From: Gemmatimonadota bacterium | GTDB taxonomy: Bacteria; Latescibacterota; UBA2968 | Assembly (NCBI GenBank): GCA_026705765.1 | Contig: JAPPAB010000091.1 | Location: 1-64,000 of the forward strand | Direction of reading: 5' to 3' | Length of the DNA: 64,000 bases | In this document: positions 27,075-35,673 of the stretch, in pieces | How positions within the stretch are numbered: the stretch's first letter is position 1 | Layout of the letters: each line of letters opens with the position of its first letter | Notes under the pieces: model-generated | The model's database searches: none | Told to the model about the DNA's origin: nothing | The model's input: the letters and a program-made list of their open reading frames with translations, nothing else | Translations under genes and position numbers: made by a program

Positions 27075-27395
27075 ACGTATGATACCTCCATCCAGTGTGT
27101 ATGGTTTGTGATACATCGAAAAAACAAAATCTTCTTAATGAATAGGTTAGACTACAAAAAGCCTCCTTTCAACAAGTTGATACCCGATTAAGCAGGTCGT
27201 AGTCGAGAAATCCTTTTCTTGACTCTATAAAAACTTTACCCCATCGCAATACCCGATGATCGCGACGGGGTAAAAATTACAGTCTGATTATTTCCGAAAG
27301 ATTAAACAGATATAAACTCGGTGTTTCTTAATTTTTGGGAATTATATTCAATAGTGCCGAAAAAAATACCCTAAAAATTTCGTTCCAACACAAAA
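27075..27395. other. Intergenic region upstream of urtA
   Basis: 321 bases between urtA and the AT-rich orphan gene, both on the minus strand. It holds the stem-loop listed at 27235-27274. A weak TTGAAA, then 17 bases, then TAACCT pattern is present on the minus strand (-35 at 27167-27172). No sigma-54 site and no obvious NtcA-like or other nitrogen-regulator palindrome was seen. Confidence 0.5.
27235..27274 (-). terminator. Probable terminator of the AT-rich orphan gene
   Basis: Arms at 27235-27247 and 27262-27274 pair over 12 of 13 positions, with one internal mismatch. On the minus strand the stem is followed by G and then five T. It would separate the orphan gene's transcript from the urea locus. 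Confidence 0.5.
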
Positions 27396-27989
27396 CTATA
27401 TGCGTACTTCACCCTTTACATCCATACGCACAAGATATATGTTATCGTCATTCAAAAGTACTATCTTGTGAGTCTTGAGCAACCCAACAATCCAATCTAT
27501 CCATATAGACACTTTTTTTATATAATACTCATAATCTATACCTTCCCCGTACAGATTTGATGCATGTAAACATCTATTGCACTCGCTATAAACGAAAAGA
27601 AGTTGCACCCGATCCATAAACTTTGTTTTTGCATCAACCAGATCCACAACTCCTTCATCTTCCGACGGTTTTTCCTCAACTGGTATAGGATAAAAGCCCG
27701 GATTTATGCTTTCTATATCCTTAATTATGTCTTTAGGACGCCAATGATCTTCAAATTTCTTCCTGTTTTGCTCAAAAATTGATTTATTTGCAGACAACGA
27801 CGCCAGTACTATTAACTCTAAAATCTTACGAACTTGAAGTATCATTGATTCAACCTGCGTAGCCCGATACGCCACAAACAATTCCCCCTTATGCAGTCGT
27901 AATACAACATCTACCCTCTGTTTAATTTCCTCCATAATTTTAATATAGACTTCTATATCTGGTACTACCTCTACATTTTCTTTGCTCAT
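27396..27989 (-). CDS. Hypothetical protein, AT-rich
   Basis: A 197-residue protein with no recognised family. The sequence is mainly helical (for example VYIKIMEEIKQRVDVVLRLHKGELFVAYRATQVESMILQVRKILEL), with a charged linker near 110-125 and no signal peptide or membrane helix. Base composition and codon use are clearly more AT-rich than the flanking urea and haloperoxidase-like genes, suggesting transfer. The start at 27989 has GGAGA eight bases upstream. The helical pattern around residues 40-70 loosely recalls HEPN-type proteins, but no RxxxxH motif could be fixed. Confidence 0.65.
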   Translation of the reverse strand: MSKENVEVVPDIEVYIKIMEEIKQRVDVVLRLHKGELFVAYRATQVESMILQVRKILELIVLASLSANKSIFEQNRKKFEDHWRPKDIIKDIESINPGFYPIPVEEKPSEDEGVVDLVDAKTKFMDRVQLLFVYSECNRCLHASNLYGEGIDYEYYIKKVSIWIDWIVGLLKTHKIVLLNDDNIYLVRMDVKGEVRI

Positions 27990-28051
27990 AATATTCTCCC
28001 ACAAAAAACAATTTCGGAACTAATCACCTAAAAACCACCGGCACTTGTGCA

Positions 28052-30829
28052 TCATTTGCCAAAGCTCTCCACAAAGATCAGAAAATCGGAAATTCCAATC
28101 TCGCCATCGCCATCCAGGTCGTATTTTGACTCATATCCCTCTTGGCCTACCCTTGACCCAAAAGCATTATAAAAAAGCGCATAGTCGAAGCTATCCACAA
28201 TCCCATTGCCGTCAAAGTCCGGAGAAGGCGGGACAGCCTTGCCCAGGGCAATATTCAGATCTACGGGTAGTACCTCGGCGTATTCCTCTCCCAAAACTTT
28301 CGCCCGTATCAGACGTATGTCTGTACCCGAAAACGCCTCTGTGGTGCGAAAGCGAATGGTGCCCATCAAACTGCCATCAACCACTGGATTTTCTTTCGAC
28401 AACGTCATTCCTATACTCACAAAACCCCTTCCGGAAAGAGCCGAGGTGCCAGATACACTACCCCTGCTAAATCCCTCATAAACCACCTGCGTCGCATCGT
28501 ATTCAAAACGCAGTGAAAAATTATCTATCGCTTGAAAATACGTACCAAAAATCTGGATAGAGAAAACCCGACCGGGAAAAACATCGAGAACAGACAGAGA
28601 CTGATCTGCTTCAGCATCATCCACATCCAGAGAAACAGACGGCGTGGCCGTCTTACCAACACCCACGGGTGACCAGTCGCCATCGCCTGTCGCATTGCTC
28701 CCCCGCACCTGCACCACGTATGCGGTATTGGGCCTAAGCCCTGTAATAGTCGCACTCGTCCCGGTCACATCCTGCGGACCGTCCGTAAAGACCAGAATAT
28801 CGCCCTGGTGGTAGCGCAAATCATAGCCCATAATCGCCGTGGGAAGCGCCTCCCAATTCACCGTCACACTAATCGCCGATGACCCCGTCACCACAGGCGC
28901 ATCAGGCGCCCAGGGTAGTGGCTGACCAAAATACTCTTCAGACAGTGCAAAAGCATCCTCGCCAACCTGGACACCGATGATACGGGCAGGAATATCATCC
29001 ACAGGTGGATGGATGCCGCCCCACAGACGCGAGAGAGAACTCTGATCTGAGGCGTCCTGATACGTGGCCCATTGCAGCACCACATCCACACTGGGACCTT
29101 CTTCAAAAACGAGAAAGCGATTGCGCTGGATGCGAAACTCGCCCATTCCCCCAGGGAAAAACGGATCGCCGGTGAGCAAAGTCAAAACTCTGGCACCGGC
29201 ATTCGAGAAAACCGAATGCCCCGAGACATAGCCAGCAAAAGGCGGCGTCACAAAATTGGACCGCTGATACGGCCACCAGTTCTCGGCCAATACCCAGCCC
29301 ACGCCGGCGATATCAGTCGCCGTATCCCTGACATAATCCGGACCGCGCCAGGCCTTCAATTTGATTTTGCCAATATGCTCGCCGTATGTGCCAGCGAGGG
29401 GATCGCTGGCTTTGACCAACTCGATATAGCCATCGACGAGCGGCAGACCAGCCGGGTCATAGCGCGGCAGGTCGGGATCGCTGCTCTGACCACGATCAGC
29501 CAGCCAGCGAACGGCCGAAATAGGACGGACATAATCGTACCATGACTTTATGCTCCACGCACTCACCGCGGCATCGTGCATAGCTCCCCCGATAGCCAGG
29601 TATGCCTTCACATCCCATTCCAGATCGTCGAGAATCGGTCCCTGTCCCTTAAAACGCTTCTCAAAAAGCGAATGGTCACTGACATAGTTGAGAATGCTGA
29701 ACCAATGGCCCGGCGGCGTCTCGGTATCTGGACCATCGGCCCAAAATTCAGCCAGCACCCGGGCGTAGTCAGCCCGCGGCACCCACTGGTCTTCATAGGG
29801 CTGCCCAGTGTGGGGATTAACCGGATGGCCCTGGCTGGCATCACCGCCATCGAAAAAGTTATAGAACGCCTTATACTCGCTCAACGTCTGCGGCAATGTT
29901 GGGGCATTGCCGATAGCACCGGGCGAGATATTCCACAGGACGCCATCAGCCGGATCGAGATGGGACGACCACAGCGCGACGAGAGCAAAACCCCATTGAT
30001 ATTCTTCAGACGCCATTCTCTGTCCAGCGCGCCCATTGTTTTGTTGCTGGAAGTCTATACAGGGCGGCGGCCCCGGATCGTGGAAAACTGGATAGTTAAT
30101 GCCGTCCCGCTGGTACATCGTCATGTCCTCTTCGCCGAGGGCAAAGGGCATCATGGAACCCCATTCTGGCGTGAGAAAATCGTCGTATTCTCCAACGATG
30201 AGAGGCTGCCAGAAATTGGGATCGATAAGACCGTTATGTCCCGTGCGGGAGGGATTTAAAGACGGATTGAGGGGTGTATAATAGCGACTACGGTAATCGC
30301 CTTGCTCATTGGCCCCGTCCTGCAAGCCGAACTGAATCAATTGCCGGGCGATATAGTTGCCCAGAGCCGCAGGGTTGCCGCTGGCATAGTCTGTGGAGGT
30401 GAAATTTGGATCGTATCCCAGTTGTACCATAAGCGTGCCAATGCGATTGAACGTCGTTCTCGCGCCGGGCGAATTGGCAAAGCGATGTTCTATGAGGCGA
30501 TAAGCCGCATAGCTCATAGCCTCGTGGCGGGCCTCCTCTACATCATCGGGACGGGGCACACCGGCAAAAGGAACAGCAAAACCATTGACGGTTTTACCCA
30601 GCAAATAAGTCTGCTCGGGTCCATCGCCGTACACCGCCCATGCATCGTACAGTGCTATACTGGTGTGAAAAAGATTGCGTGCCTGGATTGTGGGAAAGGC
30701 TTTATCATGGCTAATCGCCGTCAACAAGGCATCGTTCCACTGCCGCGCCACCGAGTGCTGGGCAAGAGTTGGAGAGGCGGACAACGCGAGAAAAGTGAAG
30801 AGTACACAGATAAAAGGCTTTTTATACAT
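28052..30829 (-). CDS. Secreted PAP2/vanadium-haloperoxidase-like protein with FN3, cohesin-like and dockerin modules
   Basis: A 925-residue secreted protein. A signal peptide covers residues 1-23. The catalytic region (to about 640) carries the three PAP2/vanadium-haloperoxidase motifs: K...YVRP in SIKSWYDYVRPI, GYVSGHSVFS near 537, and SRLWGGIHPPVDD. An FN3 domain (about 643-730) and a cohesin-like beta-sandwich (about 743-863) follow. The end is a dockerin-like pair of Ca-binding repeats (DFDGNGIVDSFDY and DLDGDGEIGISDF, about 875-925). It may oxidise halides or act as an acid phosphatase; the two cannot be separated by eye. The start has AGGGAG upstream and is preceded by a sigma-54 promoter. 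Confidence 0.85.
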   Translation of the reverse strand: MYKKPFICVLFTFLALSASPTLAQHSVARQWNDALLTAISHDKAFPTIQARNLFHTSIALYDAWAVYGDGPEQTYLLGKTVNGFAVPFAGVPRPDDVEEARHEAMSYAAYRLIEHRFANSPGARTTFNRIGTLMVQLGYDPNFTSTDYASGNPAALGNYIARQLIQFGLQDGANEQGDYRSRYYTPLNPSLNPSRTGHNGLIDPNFWQPLIVGEYDDFLTPEWGSMMPFALGEEDMTMYQRDGINYPVFHDPGPPPCIDFQQQNNGRAGQRMASEEYQWGFALVALWSSHLDPADGVLWNISPGAIGNAPTLPQTLSEYKAFYNFFDGGDASQGHPVNPHTGQPYEDQWVPRADYARVLAEFWADGPDTETPPGHWFSILNYVSDHSLFEKRFKGQGPILDDLEWDVKAYLAIGGAMHDAAVSAWSIKSWYDYVRPISAVRWLADRGQSSDPDLPRYDPAGLPLVDGYIELVKASDPLAGTYGEHIGKIKLKAWRGPDYVRDTATDIAGVGWVLAENWWPYQRSNFVTPPFAGYVSGHSVFSNAGARVLTLLTGDPFFPGGMGEFRIQRNRFLVFEEGPSVDVVLQWATYQDASDQSSLSRLWGGIHPPVDDIPARIIGVQVGEDAFALSEEYFGQPLPWAPDAPVVTGSSAISVTVNWEALPTAIMGYDLRYHQGDILVFTDGPQDVTGTSATITGLRPNTAYVVQVRGSNATGDGDWSPVGVGKTATPSVSLDVDDAEADQSLSVLDVFPGRVFSIQIFGTYFQAIDNFSLRFEYDATQVVYEGFSRGSVSGTSALSGRGFVSIGMTLSKENPVVDGSLMGTIRFRTTEAFSGTDIRLIRAKVLGEEYAEVLPVDLNIALGKAVPPSPDFDGNGIVDSFDYALFYNAFGSRVGQEGYESKYDLDGDGEIGISDFLIFVESFGK

Positions 30830-30895
30830 ATTATCTCCCTCCCGAGATAGTGTAGATGGATTAACTGGCATAGCTACTACAGACTATTTGAAAGG

Positions 30896-30912
30896 AGCAA
30901 TATCCGTGCCAA
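30896..30912 (-). promoter_or_regulatory. Sigma-54 (-24/-12) promoter of the haloperoxidase-like gene
   Basis: On the minus strand TTGGCACGGATATTGCT matches the sigma-54 consensus TGGCACG-N4-TTGCT completely, with GG at 30910-30909 and GC at 30898-30897 at the required spacing. Transcription would begin near 30885, about 56 bases before the ATG at 30829. The regulator (a bacterial enhancer-binding protein) is not in the window. Confidence 0.75.
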
Positions 30913-30980
30913 CTCTAATTATTTATATAACATATTGATTTTATTGAACATTTTTAATTTCTCTAAATTTCATAATTTTC

Positions 30981-31080
30981 ACGATATATCATAAAAATCA
31001 ACCGAAATGATGCATAACTTTTTTTATTACAACAGGTTATATAAAAATAGCGATATATCGTAAAAAAACGATATATCGCT
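30981..31080. promoter_or_regulatory. Palindromic CGATATATCG sites, candidate activator-binding region
   Basis: Two perfect copies of the palindrome CGATATATCG (31051-31060 and 31069-31078) lie 18 bases apart inside a larger inverted repeat with 13-base arms (31049-31080). A third, near-complete copy is at 30982-30990. They fall about 100-190 bases upstream of the predicted sigma-54 start, where enhancer-binding proteins usually bind. On the minus strand the inverted repeat is followed by ATTTTTA, so a weak AT-rich terminator is an alternative reading. Confidence 0.55.
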
Positions 31081-31106
31081 ATCATCAGGAATGATCGATA
31101 CACTAT

Positions 31107-31137
31107 TTAGGGACGTTTGATCCCTAATTTTTTATTT
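31107..31137 (+). terminator. Rho-independent terminator with no gene upstream
   Basis: Arms TTAGGGA (31107-31113) and TCCCTAA (31121-31127) pair perfectly around a 7-base loop, followed on the plus strand by TTTTTTATTTT. There is no plus-strand gene between 30830 and this point, so it either ends an unannotated short RNA or blocks antisense transcription into the CoA-binding gene. The rest of the 428-base gap 30830-31257 is AT-rich. Confidence 0.6.
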
Positions 31138-31257
31138 TGTTATACAGATAAAATTTTAAGACAGCACCCTTTTTCAACGTGGATTTTCTGCTATATTTCG
31201 AATATCTTAAACATGGCCGTTGACCTCCTCAATACCATTAAATCAATGAGGCCTCCA

Positions 31258-31665
31258 ATGACAATCCCAGAACGAATTGACGAATTTCTCAAGGGAAAAA
31301 CATTCGGTGTAGTCGGCGCATCGCGAGACCGGGCAAAATACGGCAACAAGATCTTGCGATGTTATCTACAACACGGATTGACGGCTTATCCCATCAACCC
31401 CAAAGAAACAGAAATCGAGGGACAACCCTGTTTTCCCGACCTGAATTCACTTCCCGAACCCGTTCACGGCATCTCAATCATCACACCACCGCCCGTGACA
31501 GAAACCATAATCCCTCAAGCTCGCGAAGCGGGCATTCAACACGTATGGATGCAACCCGGTGCTGAGAGCACAACCGCAATTTCAATGGGAGAAGAACTGG
31601 GACTTTCGGTAATCGGCGACGGTTCGTGTCTGCTCGTCGTATTGGGCTATCGAGAAGATGGATAA
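31258..31665 (+). CDS. CoA-binding domain protein
   Basis: A 135-residue stand-alone Rossmann-type CoA-binding protein (YccU-like). FGVVGASRDRAKYGNKILR near the N-terminus is the nucleotide-binding turn. YPINPKETEIEGQPCFPDL, GISIITPPPVTETI and HVWMQPGAES follow in the family order. The start at 31258 is chosen for GAGG seven bases upstream and normal family length; an in-frame start at 31117 would begin inside the terminator region. Its role in the cell is not established for the family. A TATATTTC box at 31192-31199 may belong to its promoter. Confidence 0.85.
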   Translation: MTIPERIDEFLKGKTFGVVGASRDRAKYGNKILRCYLQHGLTAYPINPKETEIEGQPCFPDLNSLPEPVHGISIITPPPVTETIIPQAREAGIQHVWMQPGAESTTAISMGEELGLSVIGDGSCLLVVLGYREDG

Positions 31666-31670
31666 AAAAG

Positions 31671-32816
31671 ATGAAAATTTGCGTATTTTTAATCTTCTAT
31701 TTTCTCGCTATTGGGCTTTGTCAAGCCAATGACAGGATTGAAACAGCCAAAGCGCAAACCTATGAAGCCATTGACCTTCACCCATTGAGAGACGGGATGA
31801 GTCATTGGCGCAAGCGATACGGACGCGATCGCAACGACCCGATGTACGATCCCTCGCAAATTGTCCATATTGCCGAAAACATGCTCGCTTACCAGAACGC
31901 AGATGGTGGCTGGCCCAACAATGTAGATTGGCAGGCGCAGATTGACCCCGATACAGTCAGAGCAATCAAAGGCGAACGGCGGATGGTCAGCACATTTGAC
32001 AATCACAACACGTACTCACAGACCGATTATCTGGCAAAGGTGTACATTGCGACTGACCTGGATCGATATCGCAATGCAGTCGAACGGGGTCTGGACTATA
32101 TATTCCGCAAGCAACACCCCACAGGTGGATGGCGTGGTTGGGATGTAGATGCCATTACATATAATGATGGCGTAATGATTGGCATAATGACCCTATTGAA
32201 AGATATCGCAGACCGCAAGCCTCAATTTACATGGATAAGTGATGAACTGCACACCAAAGCCAGAGCCGCACTGCACCGGGCAATTGATATAACCCTGAAA
32301 TGTCAGATCGTCGTCAAAGGCAAAAAAACGGGATGGAGTCAGCAACACGATCATACAACTTATGAACCCGTAAAAGCGCGCACCTATGAACTGCCGTCCA
32401 TTACAGCGGGACAAACGGCGAAGATCGTGCATTTTTTAATGCGTATTGAAAATCCGAGCCCCGAAATAATAGACGCAATCGAAAGTGCAGTACAATGGTT
32501 TCACGACGCAAAAATAGAAGGCATTCGACTCAAGCGCATCGAAATAGCCCCCACGCGCTTTAGAAATCACACGGCAATCACAGACCTCGTCGTTGTCAAA
32601 GACCCGGACGCACCGCCTTTGTGGGCGCGCTTTCACGAAATAGGTACAAACCGCCCCTTCATGGCCAACCGGGACGGCAACAAAGTCTATTCTCTATCAC
32701 AGGTCGCCCTGGAAAGGCGAACCGGATATGCGTGGTATGGGTACTGGCCCGCGCGAATTTTGGAAAAAGATTATCCTATTTGGAAAAATAAAAACAGGAG
32801 ACAAAATGATCTATAG
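31671..32816 (+). CDS. Pectate lyase, PL10 family-like
   Basis: A 381-residue secreted protein with a signal peptide (residues 1-18, ending CQA) and the PL10 (PelA-type) core: IVHIAENMLAYQNADGGWPNN, then STFDNHNTYSQTDYLAKVY, RNAVERGLDYIFRKQHPTGGWRG, ITYNDGVMIGIM and YEPVKARTYELPSI. PL10 enzymes cleave polygalacturonate by beta-elimination using an Arg base and Ca. It begins 5 bases after the CoA-binding stop and overlaps the aldo/keto reductase by 11 bases, so it heads a carbohydrate-linked operon. Confidence 0.88.
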   Translation: MKICVFLIFYFLAIGLCQANDRIETAKAQTYEAIDLHPLRDGMSHWRKRYGRDRNDPMYDPSQIVHIAENMLAYQNADGGWPNNVDWQAQIDPDTVRAIKGERRMVSTFDNHNTYSQTDYLAKVYIATDLDRYRNAVERGLDYIFRKQHPTGGWRGWDVDAITYNDGVMIGIMTLLKDIADRKPQFTWISDELHTKARAALHRAIDITLKCQIVVKGKKTGWSQQHDHTTYEPVKARTYELPSITAGQTAKIVHFLMRIENPSPEIIDAIESAVQWFHDAKIEGIRLKRIEIAPTRFRNHTAITDLVVVKDPDAPPLWARFHEIGTNRPFMANRDGNKVYSLSQVALERRTGYAWYGYWPARILEKDYPIWKNKNRRQNDL

Positions 32817-33750
32817 AACATTTGGCAAAACGGGATGGCGCGTTTCCGTCGTAGGATTGGGAACATGGAACCTGGGCAATCAGTGGGGCGAGTTGAGCGA
32901 TCAGGAGGCAACCGATATTATATTAGCCGCCATTGACAATGGCATGAACCTGCTGGACGCTGCCGAATCTTATGGCATCCCCAACGGCATGAGCGAATTG
33001 CGCATTGGCAAAACCCTGACACCATCCATGCGCGACAAACTGATCATCGTAAGCAAAATCGGCAACTGGGGGAGTCGCACCGGGGCACCTGTGCCAAAGA
33101 CAGGCGTTGATGCCATTCGCCTGTGCGGACACGCCTGCCTGGGCCGCCTGCAAACCGACCGGATCGACGTCATGTTGTGCCATGAAGGTAGCATTGAAGA
33201 CCCAACCGTTTACATCGAAGGCTTTGATACCCTGTGCGAAGAGGGCTTTGTCCGCACCTATGGCATCTCGACCAACAGCCTGGATGTGCTGAAAAACTTC
33301 TATGAACTATCAAACGGCATCTGCGCCGTAGTAGAAGTGGATTACTCTCTCCTCAACCGCGAACCAGAAGCGGAATTTCTCGATTATTGCACAGAAAAAA
33401 ACCTGGGCATCCTCGTGCGAGGCCCATTGGCCAAAGGCGTCTTATCCGGCAAATACAACCGCGAAAGCGTATTTGGCGACACCGTGCGCGACGACTGGAA
33501 CCCGGGACAATCCGACCGCGAAGAATACGAAGACATGCTGGACAGCCTGGAGACTATCAGACAAACCATTGGAGATGACTCAAAACTCGTGGAAACCGCT
33601 CTCCGGTATGTCATCTCGCACAAATCCAATCCCGTCGTCATCCCCGGCGCAACAAAAGTCGAGCAAGTAATAGACAATGCGCGAGCAGGCGCCGCCTTGC
33701 TGGAAAAGGACCTGTATCGAAAATTGGGAGATATTGGAGGAAACATCTAA
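32806..33750 (+). CDS. Aldo/keto reductase
   Basis: A 314-residue aldo/keto reductase TIM barrel. The catalytic tetrad is visible: D and Y in LLDAAESYG, K in IIVSKIGNW and H in VMLCHEGS. The NADPH-binding C-terminal part has VIPGATKVEQV. It reduces aldehydes or ketones, possibly sugar-derived here. Start at 32806 with CAGGAG upstream; an in-frame start at 32728 lies inside the pectate lyase gene. It shares one base (33750) with the next gene. Confidence 0.92.
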   Translation: MIYRTFGKTGWRVSVVGLGTWNLGNQWGELSDQEATDIILAAIDNGMNLLDAAESYGIPNGMSELRIGKTLTPSMRDKLIIVSKIGNWGSRTGAPVPKTGVDAIRLCGHACLGRLQTDRIDVMLCHEGSIEDPTVYIEGFDTLCEEGFVRTYGISTNSLDVLKNFYELSNGICAVVEVDYSLLNREPEAEFLDYCTEKNLGILVRGPLAKGVLSGKYNRESVFGDTVRDDWNPGQSDREEYEDMLDSLETIRQTIGDDSKLVETALRYVISHKSNPVVIPGATKVEQVIDNARAGAALLEKDLYRKLGDIGGNI

Positions 33751-34739
33751 TGCAAACACGGGTTCCTTTTGAAAAATTAAAAGACGCATTTGTCGCCGCA
33801 CTCCTGAAAGCGGGATTGTCGCAGGACCGCGCGGAATTATGCGGGCGATTATTCGCAGAAAATCAGCGCGACGGTGTCTATTCCCATGGCCTGAACCGAT
33901 TTCCCGGACTACTGGCAAAACTGCGCGAAGGGCGATTAGACGGCACAGCCGAACCCGAATGCGTAAAAGCGCTCGGCGTCTTAGAACAATGGGATGGCAA
34001 AATGGGAATAGGGCTGGTCAATGCCCATCTCGCAATGGGACGCGCAATAGAAATCGCAAAAGCAAACGGCATGGGATGCATCGGCTTGCGTAACACCAAT
34101 CACTGGATGCGCGCCGGAGCCTACGGACTGCAAGCCGCCGATGCGGGATGCATCGGCATGTGCTGGACCAACACCACCCCACTCATGCCGCCCTGGGGCG
34201 CAACGGAAAAACGCATTGGAAACAATCCCATGACAATGGCCATCCCCAGAAAAGAGGGACACATCCTCCTGGACATGGCGATGAGCCAGTATTCCAATGG
34301 CAAACTGGAAGTCTTGCAAGCGCGAGGAGAGACCCTGCCCATCGCTGGCGGATTTGATACAGATGGCAATCTGACCTGCGACCCCGGCGCCATCCTCGAT
34401 TCAAAACGCGCACTCCCAATCGGCTACTGGAAAGGATCGGCACTCGCGATCGTACTCGACACCCTCGCCGCGCTATTATCAGCCGGTCAAACAACGCACG
34501 ACATCGGCGCACAGGGCGATGAACACGCCGTATCGCAAACCTATATTGCAATTGACGTCACATCATTAAACGGACAAGAGCTGTGTGAACGCATTGTAAA
34601 CGGCATCATTGACGACCTGCACGGCGTTCACGAATCCGCGCGCTATCCCGGCGAAGGCATGTTGCGAACGCGACGCGAGAGTCTGGAAAAAGGAGTGCTG
34701 GTAGAGGAGGATCAGTGGAAGGAATTATTGAGGACGTGA
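33750..34739 (+). CDS. Ldh-family (malate/L-lactate dehydrogenase type) oxidoreductase
   Basis: A 329-residue MDH2-type oxidoreductase, similar to YiaK (2,3-diketo-L-gulonate reductase). It shows RDGVYSHGLNRFPGLL near residues 35-50, MGCIGLRNTNHWMRAGAYG in the middle, IGNNPMTMAIPRKEG and GYWKGSALAIVLDTLAALLS. YiaK-type members reduce diketo acids from sugar breakdown, which fits the pectate lyase operon. The ATG overlaps the stop of the aldo/keto reductase. Confidence 0.88.
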   Translation: MQTRVPFEKLKDAFVAALLKAGLSQDRAELCGRLFAENQRDGVYSHGLNRFPGLLAKLREGRLDGTAEPECVKALGVLEQWDGKMGIGLVNAHLAMGRAIEIAKANGMGCIGLRNTNHWMRAGAYGLQAADAGCIGMCWTNTTPLMPPWGATEKRIGNNPMTMAIPRKEGHILLDMAMSQYSNGKLEVLQARGETLPIAGGFDTDGNLTCDPGAILDSKRALPIGYWKGSALAIVLDTLAALLSAGQTTHDIGAQGDEHAVSQTYIAIDVTSLNGQELCERIVNGIIDDLHGVHESARYPGEGMLRTRRESLEKGVLVEEDQWKELLRT

Positions 34740-34744
34740 CTACT

Positions 34745-34769
34745 CCCAACGCTAAAGCTGTTGGGTTTT
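34745..34769 (+). terminator. Possible weak terminator
   Basis: Arms CCCAAC and GTTGGG pair over six bases around a nine-base loop, followed by TTTTA. It lies between the Ldh gene and the PhyH gene, and may only attenuate, because the next gene continues in the same direction 38 bases on. Confidence 0.4.
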
Positions 34770-34806
34770 ACGGGCTTTTTGATAACCATTTTTTAGGAGC
34801 ATTTTT

Positions 34807-35655
34807 ATGTCTAACCCATTATTACCCACGACCAATGCCGACGGCTTGCCCGTCGTGCCCATGAGTGAAGAGCAGAAATACACATTTGACCTGAAGGGAT
34901 GGATCTGTTTGCCCGGCCTGCTCACCGAAGAAGAACTCATACCCATACGCGAACACCAGATGAAATTTCTGAACGAAAGCGAAACACTGCCCCCTGACGA
35001 ACGCGACAACCACGGCGGCGCATCGCAAATCCTACTCGACCACCCGGTCGTAGTCGGCGTATTAAACGAAATCATCTCACATCAGGCACTGGCAACCGAA
35101 GACTGCTACGGATTTCGGTTCGACCATACATACACCAGCCATCGACGAGCCGGTCACGACAACTTTCGCCCCCATGGCGGGGGTGGATACTTCAACTTCT
35201 GCGGCAACTCGCACATCTATCAGATGCAACCCGGAAAAATTCACGCGGGATTGATCCGCGTCGTCTGGGAATTAAATGAAGTGCGAAAAGGCGACGGCAC
35301 CATGTTCTTATCGGGCAGTCACAAAGCCGCATTCCCGCGCCCTGAAACCCTCAGTGGACGCGAAAGCGACCTGTGGGACACGTATTCATGCCCTGCGGGA
35401 TCCGCAGTAATCTTCACCGAAGCCCTGTGCCATACGGGCACAACATGGGGCAACGAAGAATGGGACCGATTGAGCCTATTCACCTGTTACAACACCGTAA
35501 ATGCAAAATGGGGCAAAAAATGCCCACCGCCTGAAGTCATTGCCGCCATGCCCCCAAAGCGCCAAACCTTGTTCCGCGGCGTCTGGCACGGCATGCGCGA
35601 AATACCAAATGTGAATAAGTACTACGACGAAGCAAACATCGGACGCTACGTCTAA
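34807..35655 (+). CDS. PhyH-family protein with HGG in place of the HxD iron motif
   Basis: A 282-residue member of the phytanoyl-CoA dioxygenase family. The PhyH signature FLSGSHKAAFPRP is at about 168-180. The proximal iron ligand motif reads H123-G-G125 (RPHGGGG), so the usual Asp/Glu is replaced by Gly. The distal H209 (ALCHTGTTWG) and R221 for 2-oxoglutarate are present. Known Fe/2OG halogenases of this fold (SyrB2, WelO5 types) also lack the carboxylate, and this permits halide binding. Whether this protein halogenates, hydroxylates or binds iron otherwise is not determinable here. It lies between Ldh and epimerase genes; Shine-Dalgarno TAGGAG. Confidence 0.87.
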   Translation: MSNPLLPTTNADGLPVVPMSEEQKYTFDLKGWICLPGLLTEEELIPIREHQMKFLNESETLPPDERDNHGGASQILLDHPVVVGVLNEIISHQALATEDCYGFRFDHTYTSHRRAGHDNFRPHGGGGYFNFCGNSHIYQMQPGKIHAGLIRVVWELNEVRKGDGTMFLSGSHKAAFPRPETLSGRESDLWDTYSCPAGSAVIFTEALCHTGTTWGNEEWDRLSLFTCYNTVNAKWGKKCPPPEVIAAMPPKRQTLFRGVWHGMREIPNVNKYYDEANIGRYV

Positions 35656-35673
35656 TAAAAACAGGAGTAACCC

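Noticed and set aside
34745-34769. Hairpin resembling the subterminal structure of IS605-type elements
   Set aside because: No transposase or second end was found nearby; a weak terminator explains it.
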